The notes under the pieces: model-generated
The model's input: the letters and a program-made list of their open reading frames with translations, nothing else
What the model was told of the DNA's origin: nothing
Database searches by the model: none
Position numbers and translations under genes: made by a program
NCBI RefSeq assembly: GCF_000176855.2
Contig: NC_015138.1
Coordinates: forward strand, 3,410,001-3,474,000
Reading direction: 5' to 3'
Source of the DNA: Paracidovorax avenae ATCC 19860
GTDB taxonomy: Bacteria; Pseudomonadota; Gammaproteobacteria; Burkholderiales; Burkholderiaceae_C
DNA length: 64,000 nt
In this document: positions 8,102 through 16,740 of the stretch, in pieces
Layout of the letters: each line of letters begins with the position of its first letter
Position numbering within the stretch: position 1 is the first letter of the stretch

Positions 8102-9571
8102 ATGGACGCGGATAGCACGCCCGTGGTCGCGCTGCGCTCCGGCCGCCTGCGCGGGACCCGCTCGCGGGGCGTGGCCGCGTTCAAGCGAATTCCCTATGCG
8201 GCCGATCCGTTCACGCCGCAAAGGCGTTTCCAGGCGCCGCAGCCGGCCGCGCCGTGGCAGGGCATCCGCGACGCCGGCGCGCTGGGTCCGCCGCCGCCCC
8301 AGCCGGGCCGGGACCCGAAGGCCTCGATGCACGGCGGCACCGGTGACCTGACGGTCAACGTCTGGACGCCGGATCCGCACGCCAGCGGTCTGCCGGTCAT
8401 GGTGTGGATTCCCGGCGGCGCCTTCATCCGCGCCGATGCCGGCGAAGCCGCCTGCGACGGCACGCGCTTCGCGCACAGCGGCATCGTCCTGGTCACGGTC
8501 AACTACCGCGTGGGCGTCGATGGCTTCATGGCCATCGAGGGAGCGCCCGCCAACCGGGGCCTTCTCGACCAGATCGCGGCGCTGCAGTGGGTTCGCGACA
8601 ACATCGCGGCCTTCGGCGGCGATGCGGCGAACGTCACCCTTTTCGGCCAGTCCGCCGGCGCGGAAAGCATTGCGATCCTGCTGGCGTCGCCGCGCGCCGA
8701 CGGACTGTTCCATCGCGCCATCCTGCAGAGCCCGCCGATGCAGTCCATGCAGCACGGCGATGCCCGTCGGCTGGCAGCGGTCTTTGCCCGGGGGCTCGGC
8801 GCCGCACCAACGGCCGGAAGCCTCACCGCCGTCCCCATGGGCGAGCTCATCGGTGCCAGCCCGGCTCTCGCGGGCGTGCTCCAGGACCGCGCCGCCTGGG
8901 GCCGCCTGTCGCTGGGCGGCACGGCCTTCCTGCCGGTGGTCGATGGCGGCCTGCTGGACGCCCCGCCGCTCGACATGCTGGCGCGCGGTCTCCGGCCCCG
9001 CGTGCCGGTGGTCGTCGGCAGCACCGACGAGGAGGCGCGCATCTACATGGTGCCCGGCGGAGCGATCCACCGCATCACGCCCGCGGACGTCGATCGGTTC
9101 GTCGGCGATCTGGAGCTGCCCCCGGGCACGCTGGAGATCTACCGGCGTGTGTCGAGAGACCCATCGCCGGGCGAGGTCCATACCGCCCTGCAGTCCGACT
9201 ACACCTTCCGCAAGCCGGCGCTGCGCATCGCGGAAACGAGAAGCCGCAGCGGCATGGCGTGGCACTACCACTTTTCCTGGAAGTCACCGGGTTTCGGCGG
9301 CCAACTGGGGGCCGCGCACTTCGTGGACGTGCCCTTCGCCTTCGGCACGCAGCACTCCGGCCAGGCCAGGTCTCTGCTCGGCGATGACCCGCCCGACGCA
9401 CTGGCCGATGCGATGCACAGCGCCTGGGTGGCGTTCGCCAGGACCGGCGATCCCGGATGGCCCGCGTACGACCTCGCCCGGAGGGCCACGAAGCGCTTCG
9501 ATGCCCCCTGCTCCGTCGTCCTGGATCCGGAAAGGACGACGCGCGGCCTCTGGAACGGCGTTGCCTTTTAA
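8102..9571 (+). CDS. Type-B carboxylesterase/lipase family protein
   Basis: 489 residues from ATG 8102 (ATG 8066 is an alternative adding 12 residues). The nucleophile elbow FGQSAGAES places Ser184, the oxyanion segment is IPGGAF at 104-109, and GAAHFVDVPFAFG near the C-terminus contains the catalytic His in the position usual for type-B esterases. There is no export signal, so it is cytoplasmic. Its stop codon overlaps that of the convergent exonuclease gene by three bases within the same TTAA, which leaves no space for a terminator. Confidence 0.87.
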   Translation: MDADSTPVVALRSGRLRGTRSRGVAAFKRIPYAADPFTPQRRFQAPQPAAPWQGIRDAGALGPPPPQPGRDPKASMHGGTGDLTVNVWTPDPHASGLPVMVWIPGGAFIRADAGEAACDGTRFAHSGIVLVTVNYRVGVDGFMAIEGAPANRGLLDQIAALQWVRDNIAAFGGDAANVTLFGQSAGAESIAILLASPRADGLFHRAILQSPPMQSMQHGDARRLAAVFARGLGAAPTAGSLTAVPMGELIGASPALAGVLQDRAAWGRLSLGGTAFLPVVDGGLLDAPPLDMLARGLRPRVPVVVGSTDEEARIYMVPGGAIHRITPADVDRFVGDLELPPGTLEIYRRVSRDPSPGEVHTALQSDYTFRKPALRIAETRSRSGMAWHYHFSWKSPGFGGQLGAAHFVDVPFAFGTQHSGQARSLLGDDPPDALADAMHSAWVAFARTGDPGWPAYDLARRATKRFDAPCSVVLDPERTTRGLWNGVAF

Positions 9572-10476
9572 GAACGGTTGACACGACCCGGTGAAGCGGT
9601 CCTGGCGAGGCACCGCGTCGTTGCCGCTCGCGCGCCGGTCTGTCCGTGACGGTCCGCTATGCGGGCGATTAGCGGGAAGGGACCGGGTCGGCGCTTTTGG
9701 GGCTCGGGCGCCAGCACCGCCCAGGCCGGGGCATGGTCGCTGGGCCGGGCACGGCCGCGCACGTCGCGGTCCACGCCGGCGTCCTGCAGACGGCGCGCCG
9801 CCGCGGGGTTGAGCAGCAGGTGGTCGATGCGCAGGCCGGCATTGCGCTGAAAGCGCTGGCGCAGGTAGTCCCAGAAGGTATAGACCGTTTCGCCGGGATG
9901 CACCGCGCGCAGCGCGTCGGTCCAGCCGCTGTCCACCAGGGCGCGGAAGGCATCGCGCACTTCGGTGCGGAACAGGGCATCCTCAACCCAGGCATCGGGC
10001 TTGTACACGTCGCGCTCGGTGGGAATGATGTTGAAGTCCCCCGCCAGCACCACCGGTTCGGGACGGGAGCGCAGCACATCGGCCCGCCGCGCGAGGCGGC
10101 CGAGCCAAGCGAGCTTGTAGTCGAACTTGGGGCCCGGGGCCGGGTTGCCGTTGGGCAGGTAGAGACAGGCGACGAGCACGCCGTCCACGGCGGCCTCCAG
10201 ATAGCGGCTCTGGGTATCGGCCGCATCGCCGGGCAGCCCGCGCTGCACCTCGATGGGCTCGGCACCCCGCGCGAGGATAGCCACGCCGTTCCAGGCCTTC
10301 TGCCCATGCCAGAGGGCGCCGTAGCCCGCGGCCCGGATTTCCTCGGCCGGGAAGGCGTCGTCGGTGCACTTGAGTTCCTGCAGGCAGGCCACGCCGGGGC
10401 GGGTTTCCTGCAGCCACTGGAGCAGCGCCGGCAGCCGGGCGCGGATGCTGTTGACGTTGAAGGTGGCGATTTTCAT
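9568..10476 (-). CDS. xth: Exodeoxyribonuclease III (AP endonuclease)
   Basis: 302 residues starting MKIATFNVNSIRARL. Catalytic landmarks are LQELKC (metal-binding Glu), LAGDFNI (Asp/Asn) and the terminal PSDHAP (Asp-His). The enzyme repairs abasic sites and degrades 3' ends. The family normally ends soon after SDHAP-W; here about 45 extra Arg/Ala-rich residues follow until the stop, which overlaps the esterase stop. This tail may be readthrough of a lost stop codon and is probably not functional. Confidence 0.9.
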   Translation of the reverse strand: MKIATFNVNSIRARLPALLQWLQETRPGVACLQELKCTDDAFPAEEIRAAGYGALWHGQKAWNGVAILARGAEPIEVQRGLPGDAADTQSRYLEAAVDGVLVACLYLPNGNPAPGPKFDYKLAWLGRLARRADVLRSRPEPVVLAGDFNIIPTERDVYKPDAWVEDALFRTEVRDAFRALVDSGWTDALRAVHPGETVYTFWDYLRQRFQRNAGLRIDHLLLNPAAARRLQDAGVDRDVRGRARPSDHAPAWAVLAPEPQKRRPGPFPLIARIADRHGQTGARAATTRCLARTASPGRVNRS

Positions 10477-10591
10477 GGCGGGCGGATGGGGCTCTTTCGA
10501 GGCCCCAAGCCTACGCCGTGCCTGCGCGATGGCGGTAGGCGACCGCCCTGTTCTTTCGCCAGCCCTGCACGAAGTGGTGGAAAGGCGCCTC

Positions 10592-10957
10592 TCAGGCCGC
10601 AAGCTTCTGGAACGACCCCAGCACCGCCGGCCCGTTGAACGGTTTCACGATCCAGCCCTTCACGCCCGCGGCCTTGCCGCGTTCCTTCATGGCGGGGGAG
10701 CTTTCGGTGGTGAGCATGACGATGTTCACGCGCTGGTTGCCGAGTTCGCTGCGCACGCGCTCGGCCATGGTGAGGCCGTCCATGTTGGGCATGTTGACGT
10801 CGCACACGATGAGTTTGATGCCGCTGTGCTGCTTGAGCTTGGCGAGCCCGTCGCGGCCGTCGACGGCCAGCGCGACCTGGAAGCCGTTGCTGCCCAGGAA
10901 GTTGCCCACTTCGCTGCGCACGGTGCTCGAATCGTCGACGACAAGAACGTTGGCCAT
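10592..10957 (-). CDS. CheY-like single-domain response regulator
   Basis: 121 residues containing only a receiver domain: acidic pair VVDDSST (Asp8/Asp9), phospho-acceptor in CDVNMPNMDG (Asp at about 53), the switch Thr in MLTTES, and Lys in IVKPF. It is the last gene of the leftward chemosensory-like operon and has GAGGAG before its start. A long pyrimidine-rich stretch on the coding strand precedes that site. As the only intact receiver of the operon it is the probable phosphate acceptor of the CheA-like kinase, and the CheX-like proteins are its probable phosphatases. Confidence 0.92.
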   Translation of the reverse strand: MANVLVVDDSSTVRSEVGNFLGSNGFQVALAVDGRDGLAKLKQHSGIKLIVCDVNMPNMDGLTMAERVRSELGNQRVNIVMLTTESSPAMKERGKAAGVKGWIVKPFNGPAVLGSFQKLAA

Positions 10958-11021
10958 GGTGGAATGCTCCTCGAAAAAAACAGGGAAAAGACAAAGGAAA
11001 GAGAAAGGAAAACGACGCCGC

Positions 11022-12008
11022 TCAGAACATTTCCAGCTCGCCCGATTCGACGAACCCGCTCAGCAGCGTCTCGCTCTCGCGGTAGAGCTCGGGTGCCCAG
11101 CTCAGGCTGAAGGCGAAGCGCTGGTAGATCGTGACGGTGGTGCCTTCCGGGTCGTCCGGCGACCAGGCCTGGCACTTGAAGCAGAGCTGGGGGCTCTCGG
11201 TGCCGAAGCTGATGTAGCGGTGCAGGTGGTTGACGATGATGGGCACCTGCACGCCGAAGGTGCCGCCCGCGCCTTCGGTGCCGTAGCGGTTGCGGAAGCC
11301 GCCCCAGATGAGGTTGGTGAGTTCGCCCAGCAGGGCGTTCAGGTTGCGGAAGTCCGCGCCGTCTTCGGCGGAGAACACCGTGTGCCCCGCGGAGACGACG
11401 CGGCGCAGCGATTCGGCATCGGTCTGCAGCGTCATGAAGCCGCGGCACCAGGGCGTTTCCATCGGGATCAGGGTGAACATCTCGCCATGGATGAGGCGGT
11501 CGCGCACCACGTAGGGCGGGTCCATGCGCACGTCCATGTCCTTGAACTGGCTGGCGAGGGCCGACTGCGTCATCTCGCCGAGTGCGCGCACCAGCGAGGT
11601 CGGGTAGACGCGGTCGAAGATCTTGCGGTCGAGTTCGCCGCGCAGCGCGCCGATGTCCGCCAGGGTGTAGGGCACGATGGAGGGCAGCGCGCCGAGGTCG
11701 GGCAGCTCCACGCCGTCGGTACGCAGGAAGAGCGGCAGTTCGGGGCGCAGGCGGGCGATCTCGCGGGAGAGTTCGATGCCGTCGCTGACGGCGCCCTGCA
11801 GCCGGCCGCCGACGAAGACCGCGCCCAGGTCGATGCGTGAGCGCAGCACGCCGGCCACGTTGAGGGGATGCACGCGGTGCCCCTGCAGGGCGTTGTCGCC
11901 GCAGAAGGCGCGGATGGCGTCGAGCACGGCAGCGTCCGTCTCGATGACCAGCACCTTGCTTTCCAGGGCGGCCGGGGCGATGGCTTCGTAAGGGTCGCGG
12001 GTGTTCAT
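11022..12008 (-). CDS. CheX-like protein with N-terminal receiver-like domain
   Basis: 328 residues in two parts. Residues 18-110 look like a receiver fold (KVLVIETDAAVLDAIRAFC, then PELPLFLRTDG), but where a phospho-acceptor Asp would sit the strand reads AVFVGGRLQG, so the domain seems unable to be phosphorylated. The C-terminal part resembles CheX/CheC phosphatases and contains GELTN, the E-x-x-N pattern those enzymes use to attack phospho-CheY. The last residues, ESGELEMF, are identical to those of the next gene's product. Family assignment rests on fold-like motifs and context. Confidence 0.68.
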   Translation of the reverse strand: MNTRDPYEAIAPAALESKVLVIETDAAVLDAIRAFCGDNALQGHRVHPLNVAGVLRSRIDLGAVFVGGRLQGAVSDGIELSREIARLRPELPLFLRTDGVELPDLGALPSIVPYTLADIGALRGELDRKIFDRVYPTSLVRALGEMTQSALASQFKDMDVRMDPPYVVRDRLIHGEMFTLIPMETPWCRGFMTLQTDAESLRRVVSAGHTVFSAEDGADFRNLNALLGELTNLIWGGFRNRYGTEGAGGTFGVQVPIIVNHLHRYISFGTESPQLCFKCQAWSPDDPEGTTVTIYQRFAFSLSWAPELYRESETLLSGFVESGELEMF

Positions 12009-12026
12009 GGGATGGTCTTTCGTCGC

Positions 12027-12617
12027 TTAGAACATTTCGAGTTCGCCGGACTCCACCGCTTCCGGCTCGGGGCCGGCCCAGTGGAAGTCCAGAGGCGCAT
12101 AGGCGCGCGCACAGAGCGAAGCGTGCAGGGACAGGTCCGGCCGCACGTCCATGCGGAAATGCCGCACGTGCTCGAAGCCGGCGCGCGTGAAGTACGGCGC
12201 GCAGCGCGCGTCCAGGATCTGCGGGGTGGAGAGGCCCAGGAACGCCTGGAAGCCGCCCAGGTCGCGATTGATGGCGCCGCTGCAGAGGTTGCCCATCTCG
12301 CAGACGCGGTCGAGAAACGCCTGGTCGCTTGAAGGACCCGCCTCCTGCCCGCTCATCTCCGCGACCCAGCCGCGCCAGGCCGGGCTGTGGTCGAAATGCA
12401 GCGCAGCGACGACGCGGAACGAGAACGAGGCGATGGAGAGCACCGCCATATGCGTGGCGCCGGTGGCGGGCAGCGCATCCATGGGTTGCACGGCGACGGC
12501 GTCGCTGCGCACCACGCTCTGGCGCAGGGCGGAGACCATCATGCGGTCGAGGCTGCCCTGGGCCCGCGGGCTGATGAACCCGGTCGCGAGGGTGGCGGAA
12601 GGGACCGGTGCCGTCAT
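12027..12617 (-). CDS. CheX/CheC-like phosphatase-type protein
   Basis: 196 residues. RVCEMGNLCSGAINRDL contains an E-x-x-N motif in a predicted helix, as in CheX phosphatases. The C-terminus ends ESGELEMF, shared with the 328-residue neighbour although the rest is divergent. Its ATG overlaps the stop of the upstream MCP-hairpin gene (ATGA), and 18 bp separate it from the next gene, so it is firmly inside the operon. Dephosphorylation of the operon's CheY is the likely role, by inference. Confidence 0.62.
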   Translation of the reverse strand: MTAPVPSATLATGFISPRAQGSLDRMMVSALRQSVVRSDAVAVQPMDALPATGATHMAVLSIASFSFRVVAALHFDHSPAWRGWVAEMSGQEAGPSSDQAFLDRVCEMGNLCSGAINRDLGGFQAFLGLSTPQILDARCAPYFTRAGFEHVRHFRMDVRPDLSLHASLCARAYAPLDFHWAGPEPEAVESGELEMF

Positions 12618-13387
12618 GCGGTCTCCAGCAGGCTGCCCTGCCCGTCGCCGTCGCCCCCGCCGAGAGCGGCCTGGATGCGGCGGTTCGCCAGCTCCAGTCC
12701 CATCGCGGCGTTGATGACCATCTTGCCGCCGGCCTGCATGTCCTGGAAGGTGGTGGTGGCGATCAGGTCGTTCTCGTAGAGGCTGGTGCGGTAGTCGCGC
12801 GAGAGGCGCTCGGCGCTGGCCGAGAGTTCGCGCATTTCCGTGGCGACCACGTCGAAGCCGCGCCCCGCGACGCCCGCGCGCGCCGCCTCGATCGAGGCGT
12901 TGAGCGCCACGATCACCATCTTGCGCACGATCTGCGAGAACGCGTCGTTTTTGTCGTGCAGGCTGCGGTTGTGCGCCACCAGGGTGCTCATGTCCGCATG
13001 CCAGCGCTCGAAGGTCTTGCCGATGCCCTGCAGCTCGCGCAGCGCCTCGGCCTGGGTGAGGGCGTGGTGCAGCGTGTTCTCGCCGAGTTGCCGGGTGCGC
13101 TGCTCGGAGGCCTGGTCGCTTTCACCCAGCCGGTGCTGCCACTCGGCCGCGGCATCATCGAACTGCCGTTGCGCCTGGACCAGCTCGGCCTCCAGTTGCG
13201 CGCAGCGCTCCTGCAGCGCCTCGGCCGCATGGCGCGACGCGTCTGCGGCCTGCTGCACGGCCAGGGCCTGCGAGCGTGCACGGTCTTCCCCGGCCCTGCG
13301 GTGCGCCGCGCGCCACGCGGCGATCGCCGCGGTCAACCCGCCGCCCAGCAGGCAGCCTGCCGCCAGCCACATCCATTCCTGTGCCAT
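12614..13387 (-). CDS. Small membrane protein with MCP signalling hairpin
   Basis: 257 residues from the ATG at 13387, which has GGAG seven bases upstream; the ATG at 13411 overlaps the kinase stop and would add eight residues. One N-terminal membrane segment (WLAAGCLLGGGLTAAIAAW) is followed by a coiled coil (about 40-120) and a region matching the MCP tip: IVALNASIEAARAGVAGRG and DVVATEMRELSASAERLS. It has no periplasmic sensor domain, no HAMP and no long methylation helices, so it looks like a minimal signalling hairpin that may scaffold or regulate the kinase. Confidence 0.75.
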   Translation of the reverse strand: MAQEWMWLAAGCLLGGGLTAAIAAWRAAHRRAGEDRARSQALAVQQAADASRHAAEALQERCAQLEAELVQAQRQFDDAAAEWQHRLGESDQASEQRTRQLGENTLHHALTQAEALRELQGIGKTFERWHADMSTLVAHNRSLHDKNDAFSQIVRKMVIVALNASIEAARAGVAGRGFDVVATEMRELSASAERLSRDYRTSLYENDLIATTTFQDMQAGGKMVINAAMGLELANRRIQAALGGGDGDGQGSLLETA

Positions 13388-13407
13388 CGTGTACTCCATG
13401 CCCCAGG

Positions 13408-15744
13408 TCATGCCGCCACCGCCACAGCCCAGCGGGCCGGCAGGCGCAGCACGGTTTCGAAGGGCGTGGCGGACGGCCGGGCGCCGTCGGCCAGCACCAG
13501 GGTGATGTCCCCGCCGAGCGATTCGACGAACGCCTTCACCGCGTCCATGCCCACACCGCGGCCGGACACGTCGGTCACTTCGCCGGCCGTGGAGAAGCCC
13601 GGCGCGAAGATCAGCTGCGCGGTCTCTGCGGGCGACAGCGAGGCGCCTTCGGCGAGCAGGCCCTGGGCGCGCGCCTTGTCACGGATGCGGTCCAGGTTCA
13701 GGCCGCGCCCGTCGTCGGCCAGGCGGATTTCCAGCCCGGATGCGACGAACTGGGTGGCAATGCGGATGCGGCCTGCAGGCGCCTTGCCGTGGGCCGTGCG
13801 TTCGGCCGCCGGCTCGATGCCGTGGTCGAGCGCGTTGCGCAGCAGGTGGACGAAGGCATTGCGCAGGGCTTCGGCGGCTTCGGGCTGCACGGCCACGGGG
13901 GCCTCTTCGTGCATCACCACCTCGGGCGCTTCCTTGCCCAGGTCGTGCGCCAACGCTGGCAGCGAGGCGGCCACACCGCCGATCACGTCGCCCAGCCCCG
14001 GTGCGTCGGCGTTCGCGAGTGCCTCGGCGATGCGATCCAGCGTGGCGCGGTGGTCCGGCGCGCAGCGCTCGTCGCCAGACAGCGCCGCGATGCGCGAGCG
14101 CAGGGCTTCGATGCGGGCGCGCGGGATGCGCACGGTTTCGGCATCGCCGGCCACGGGTGCCGCGCCGCGGCCCAGCGTTTCGGTGTTCACACGGACGTAT
14201 GCCGCCAGCGCAGCGGCCACCGCGTCGCGTTCGGATTGCAGGGCCGCATCGTCCCAGGCCGACGGATCGTCGCGCAGGGCGGCATAGCGCTGCTCGGCCA
14301 CGTGGGCGGCGTCGGCGATGCGCAGCAGGCCGTAGGTGCGGGCGTTGCCTTTGATCGTGTGCATGTGGCGGAACATCGCCGCGATTGCATCGGCGCGCGC
14401 ATCAGGCCGGGCCGCGGTGGCGTCGAGCAGGGCATGGATGTCGCGCAGCAGGTGGTCCGCGCTGTCTGCGAACGCCGGGAACTTGTCGGGGTCGAAGGCC
14501 AGCAGTTCGCCGACCATGGCCAGCTCCTCCTTGCGGGCGTGGGCGTCGCGGGCCAGCGCACGCAGCTCGGTCACGTCGCGCAGGCTCAGCAGCAGGCGCT
14601 CCACGGTACCGTCGGCGGCGGTGATGGGCGACCAGCCCAGTTCGACCACCTTCACGCGGTCCCCATCGAAGCGCACCTGCAACTCCTGCGGCAGCAGGTG
14701 CGCGTTGAAGGAGAAGTTGAGTTCATCCTCGCCGATGCAGGCGTCGATCGCGGCCAGGGTCTGGGCCCGGGCGTCCGCGCTCAGGTCGGAGCGGTCGAAC
14801 AGCAGCGCGTCGAGCGTGCGGCCGGCGATGTCGTCCTCTTCCAGGATGCGCGCGAGGTGGTCCGAGTATTCGGGGTGGATGGTGCGCCCGGCCTGCAGGG
14901 TCAGGATGCCCTGCGGAATGGTGTGCAGCATGGCCTGGATGTCGGCGGTCTTGCGGCGCACCAGCTCGGAGCTTTCCTCGATCTTCTCCACCATCGCGTT
15001 GAAGGCGGTGAGCGAGCGGCCGATTTCGTCCATGCGGGTCACGGGCACGCGGTGCGAGAAATCCTGGCTCGTGGCGATCTCGGTCATCTTGAGCTCCATC
15101 TCGCGGATGGGGCGCACGATCTGGCGGTAGAGCAGGTAGCCCGCGGCGGCCAGGCCCAGGATGGCGACGGCGGCCACGGCCAGCAGCGTGGTCGTGGTGT
15201 GCTCCAGCTGCGCGTTCAGCGAGCCGATGGCCTCGTCCTTGCTGCGGCGCTTCTCCACCTGGATGGCCTCGATCATCTGGCCCTGCTCGCGCAGGTACTG
15301 GTCCACCGTGGCGGCCATGAAGGCCTCGGCCGCGTCCTGCTGGCCGGCGAGCTTGAAACGCGCCGTGTCGTCGATGGCCGCGAAGTAGTTCTCCAGGCTC
15401 ATGGCGGCCTCCTTCACCAGGCCGCGCTGCGCATCGCTGTCGGCTTCCCGCAGTTGCTGGTCCAGCGCCTTCTGCAGCACCGCCTTGCGCTCCACCAGTT
15501 GCTCGTGCAGTTTCTGCGCGGCCTCCACGTCGTTCGCGGACACCATGCCCAGCGCGGCCATCTGCACATCCTTGAGCTGGCCCATGAGCTCCACGGAATG
15601 GATGGCGCTGGGCACGACGCCCTCCGTCACCCGCTTGACCTGCCGGGCCCCCTCGGCCGACTGGTAGAGCGCGAAGCCCCCGACGGAGCAGAGCGCGAGA
15701 AAGGCGAGAACGATCAACAGGGTGATGCGCAAGCGGACGGTCAT
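13408..15744 (-). CDS. Membrane-bound CheA-type histidine kinase (HAMP-PAS-HPt-HATPase)
   Basis: 778 residues from the ATG at 15744. Order: TM1 (about 9-27), a helical periplasmic domain, TM2 (about 187-207), HAMP (QIVRPIREME...), a PAS-like region (about 270-400), an HPt domain with HTIKGNA (His about 462), then a CheA-like ATPase: HLLRNALDHGIEP (N box), ADDGRGL (G1) and GRGVGMDAV (G2). The sequence ends directly after the ATPase domain; the CheW-like P5 domain of true CheA is missing. It therefore senses through its own periplasmic domain instead of a receptor array and probably passes phosphate to the operon's CheY. First gene of a five-gene overlapping operon. Confidence 0.85.
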   Translation of the reverse strand: MTVRLRITLLIVLAFLALCSVGGFALYQSAEGARQVKRVTEGVVPSAIHSVELMGQLKDVQMAALGMVSANDVEAAQKLHEQLVERKAVLQKALDQQLREADSDAQRGLVKEAAMSLENYFAAIDDTARFKLAGQQDAAEAFMAATVDQYLREQGQMIEAIQVEKRRSKDEAIGSLNAQLEHTTTTLLAVAAVAILGLAAAGYLLYRQIVRPIREMELKMTEIATSQDFSHRVPVTRMDEIGRSLTAFNAMVEKIEESSELVRRKTADIQAMLHTIPQGILTLQAGRTIHPEYSDHLARILEEDDIAGRTLDALLFDRSDLSADARAQTLAAIDACIGEDELNFSFNAHLLPQELQVRFDGDRVKVVELGWSPITAADGTVERLLLSLRDVTELRALARDAHARKEELAMVGELLAFDPDKFPAFADSADHLLRDIHALLDATAARPDARADAIAAMFRHMHTIKGNARTYGLLRIADAAHVAEQRYAALRDDPSAWDDAALQSERDAVAAALAAYVRVNTETLGRGAAPVAGDAETVRIPRARIEALRSRIAALSGDERCAPDHRATLDRIAEALANADAPGLGDVIGGVAASLPALAHDLGKEAPEVVMHEEAPVAVQPEAAEALRNAFVHLLRNALDHGIEPAAERTAHGKAPAGRIRIATQFVASGLEIRLADDGRGLNLDRIRDKARAQGLLAEGASLSPAETAQLIFAPGFSTAGEVTDVSGRGVGMDAVKAFVESLGGDITLVLADGARPSATPFETVLRLPARWAVAVAA

Positions 15745-15870
15745 GGCAAGGGCGATCCACGCATGTAACAAGATGCATCAAGTATGGAATCTCCATATGG
15801 CGCGGGGATGACAAAGCCCCGCGGAGGTGCCGTCCGCACGCCCGATGCGGCGTCGGTGTCCGTCCTTGCG

Positions 15871-16608
15871 TCAATGGGCGCTGGCCGTGGGCCGGATGAC
15901 GATCTCGCTGGTGTCCACGTCGCCGGGCTGTTCGATGGCGAAGCGGATCGCGCGGGCGATGGCGTCCGCGCCGATCGCCACCCGGCGGAACGCCTTCATT
16001 TCCTCGCGCCCCTTCTCGTCGGCGATGCTCTCGGCCAGTTCCGATGCGGTCACGCCCGGGCTGATCGTGGTCACGCGGATGTCCGAGTGTTCCTGGCGCA
16101 GGCCTTCGGAGAGGGCCCAGACCGCGTACTTGGTGGCGCAGTACACGGCGGCGGTGGGCGATACCGCATGGGCGCCGATGGAGGCGACGTTCACCACGTG
16201 GCCCGAGCGCTGCGCCTGCATCGCCGGCAGCACGGCGGCGATGCCGTGCAGCACGCCGCGGATGTTGACGTCGATCATGCGGTCCCATTCGTCCACCCGC
16301 AGCGAGGCCATCGGGGACAGCGGCATCACGCCGGCATTGTTGACGATCACGTCGATGCGTCCGAAACGTTCGAGCGCATGGGCGGCGAAGGCCTCGACGT
16401 CCGCGCGGCGCGTCACATCCAGCGCGCGGGCCTCCGCGATGCCACCACGCGCCGTGATGTCGGCCACGATGCGCTCGAGCCGGTCGGTGCGGCGTGCGCC
16501 CAGCAGCACCGTGGCGCCGCTGTCCGCGAGCAGCCGCGCCGTGGCTTCGCCGATGCCGCTGCTGGCGCCGGTGATGAGGACGATTTTGGAGAGTGGGTTG
16601 TCTTGCAT
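15871..16608 (-). CDS. SDR family NADP-dependent oxidoreductase
   Basis: 245 residues of classical short-chain dehydrogenase: TGASSGIGEA for cofactor binding (residues 14-23), NNAGVMP, Ser in VASIGA and YCATK with the catalytic Tyr/Lys. It resembles YdfG-type 3-hydroxy acid dehydrogenases. It is divergent from a LysR gene 132 bp away, which is the probable regulator. Substrate unknown. Confidence 0.9.
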   Translation of the reverse strand: MQDNPLSKIVLITGASSGIGEATARLLADSGATVLLGARRTDRLERIVADITARGGIAEARALDVTRRADVEAFAAHALERFGRIDVIVNNAGVMPLSPMASLRVDEWDRMIDVNIRGVLHGIAAVLPAMQAQRSGHVVNVASIGAHAVSPTAAVYCATKYAVWALSEGLRQEHSDIRVTTISPGVTASELAESIADEKGREEMKAFRRVAIGADAIARAIRFAIEQPGDVDTSEIVIRPTASAH

Positions 16609-16740
16609 GGGGAAGTTCCTTGGGTCCTTGCAGGTGGAGGGAGGGAAGGAGCCGCTGGCGGCCCTGCACGGAATCTAGGGACGCACCGCGGCGGCCGGAA
16701 CTCCCCGGGCGCTGACCGGGGTGTTTAGAATTTTTTGCCA

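Noticed and set aside
4507..8184. 1225-codon minus-strand open frame
   Set aside because: Antisense to the MBL-fold, binding-protein, DoxX and SnoaL-like genes; composition is that of a GC shadow.
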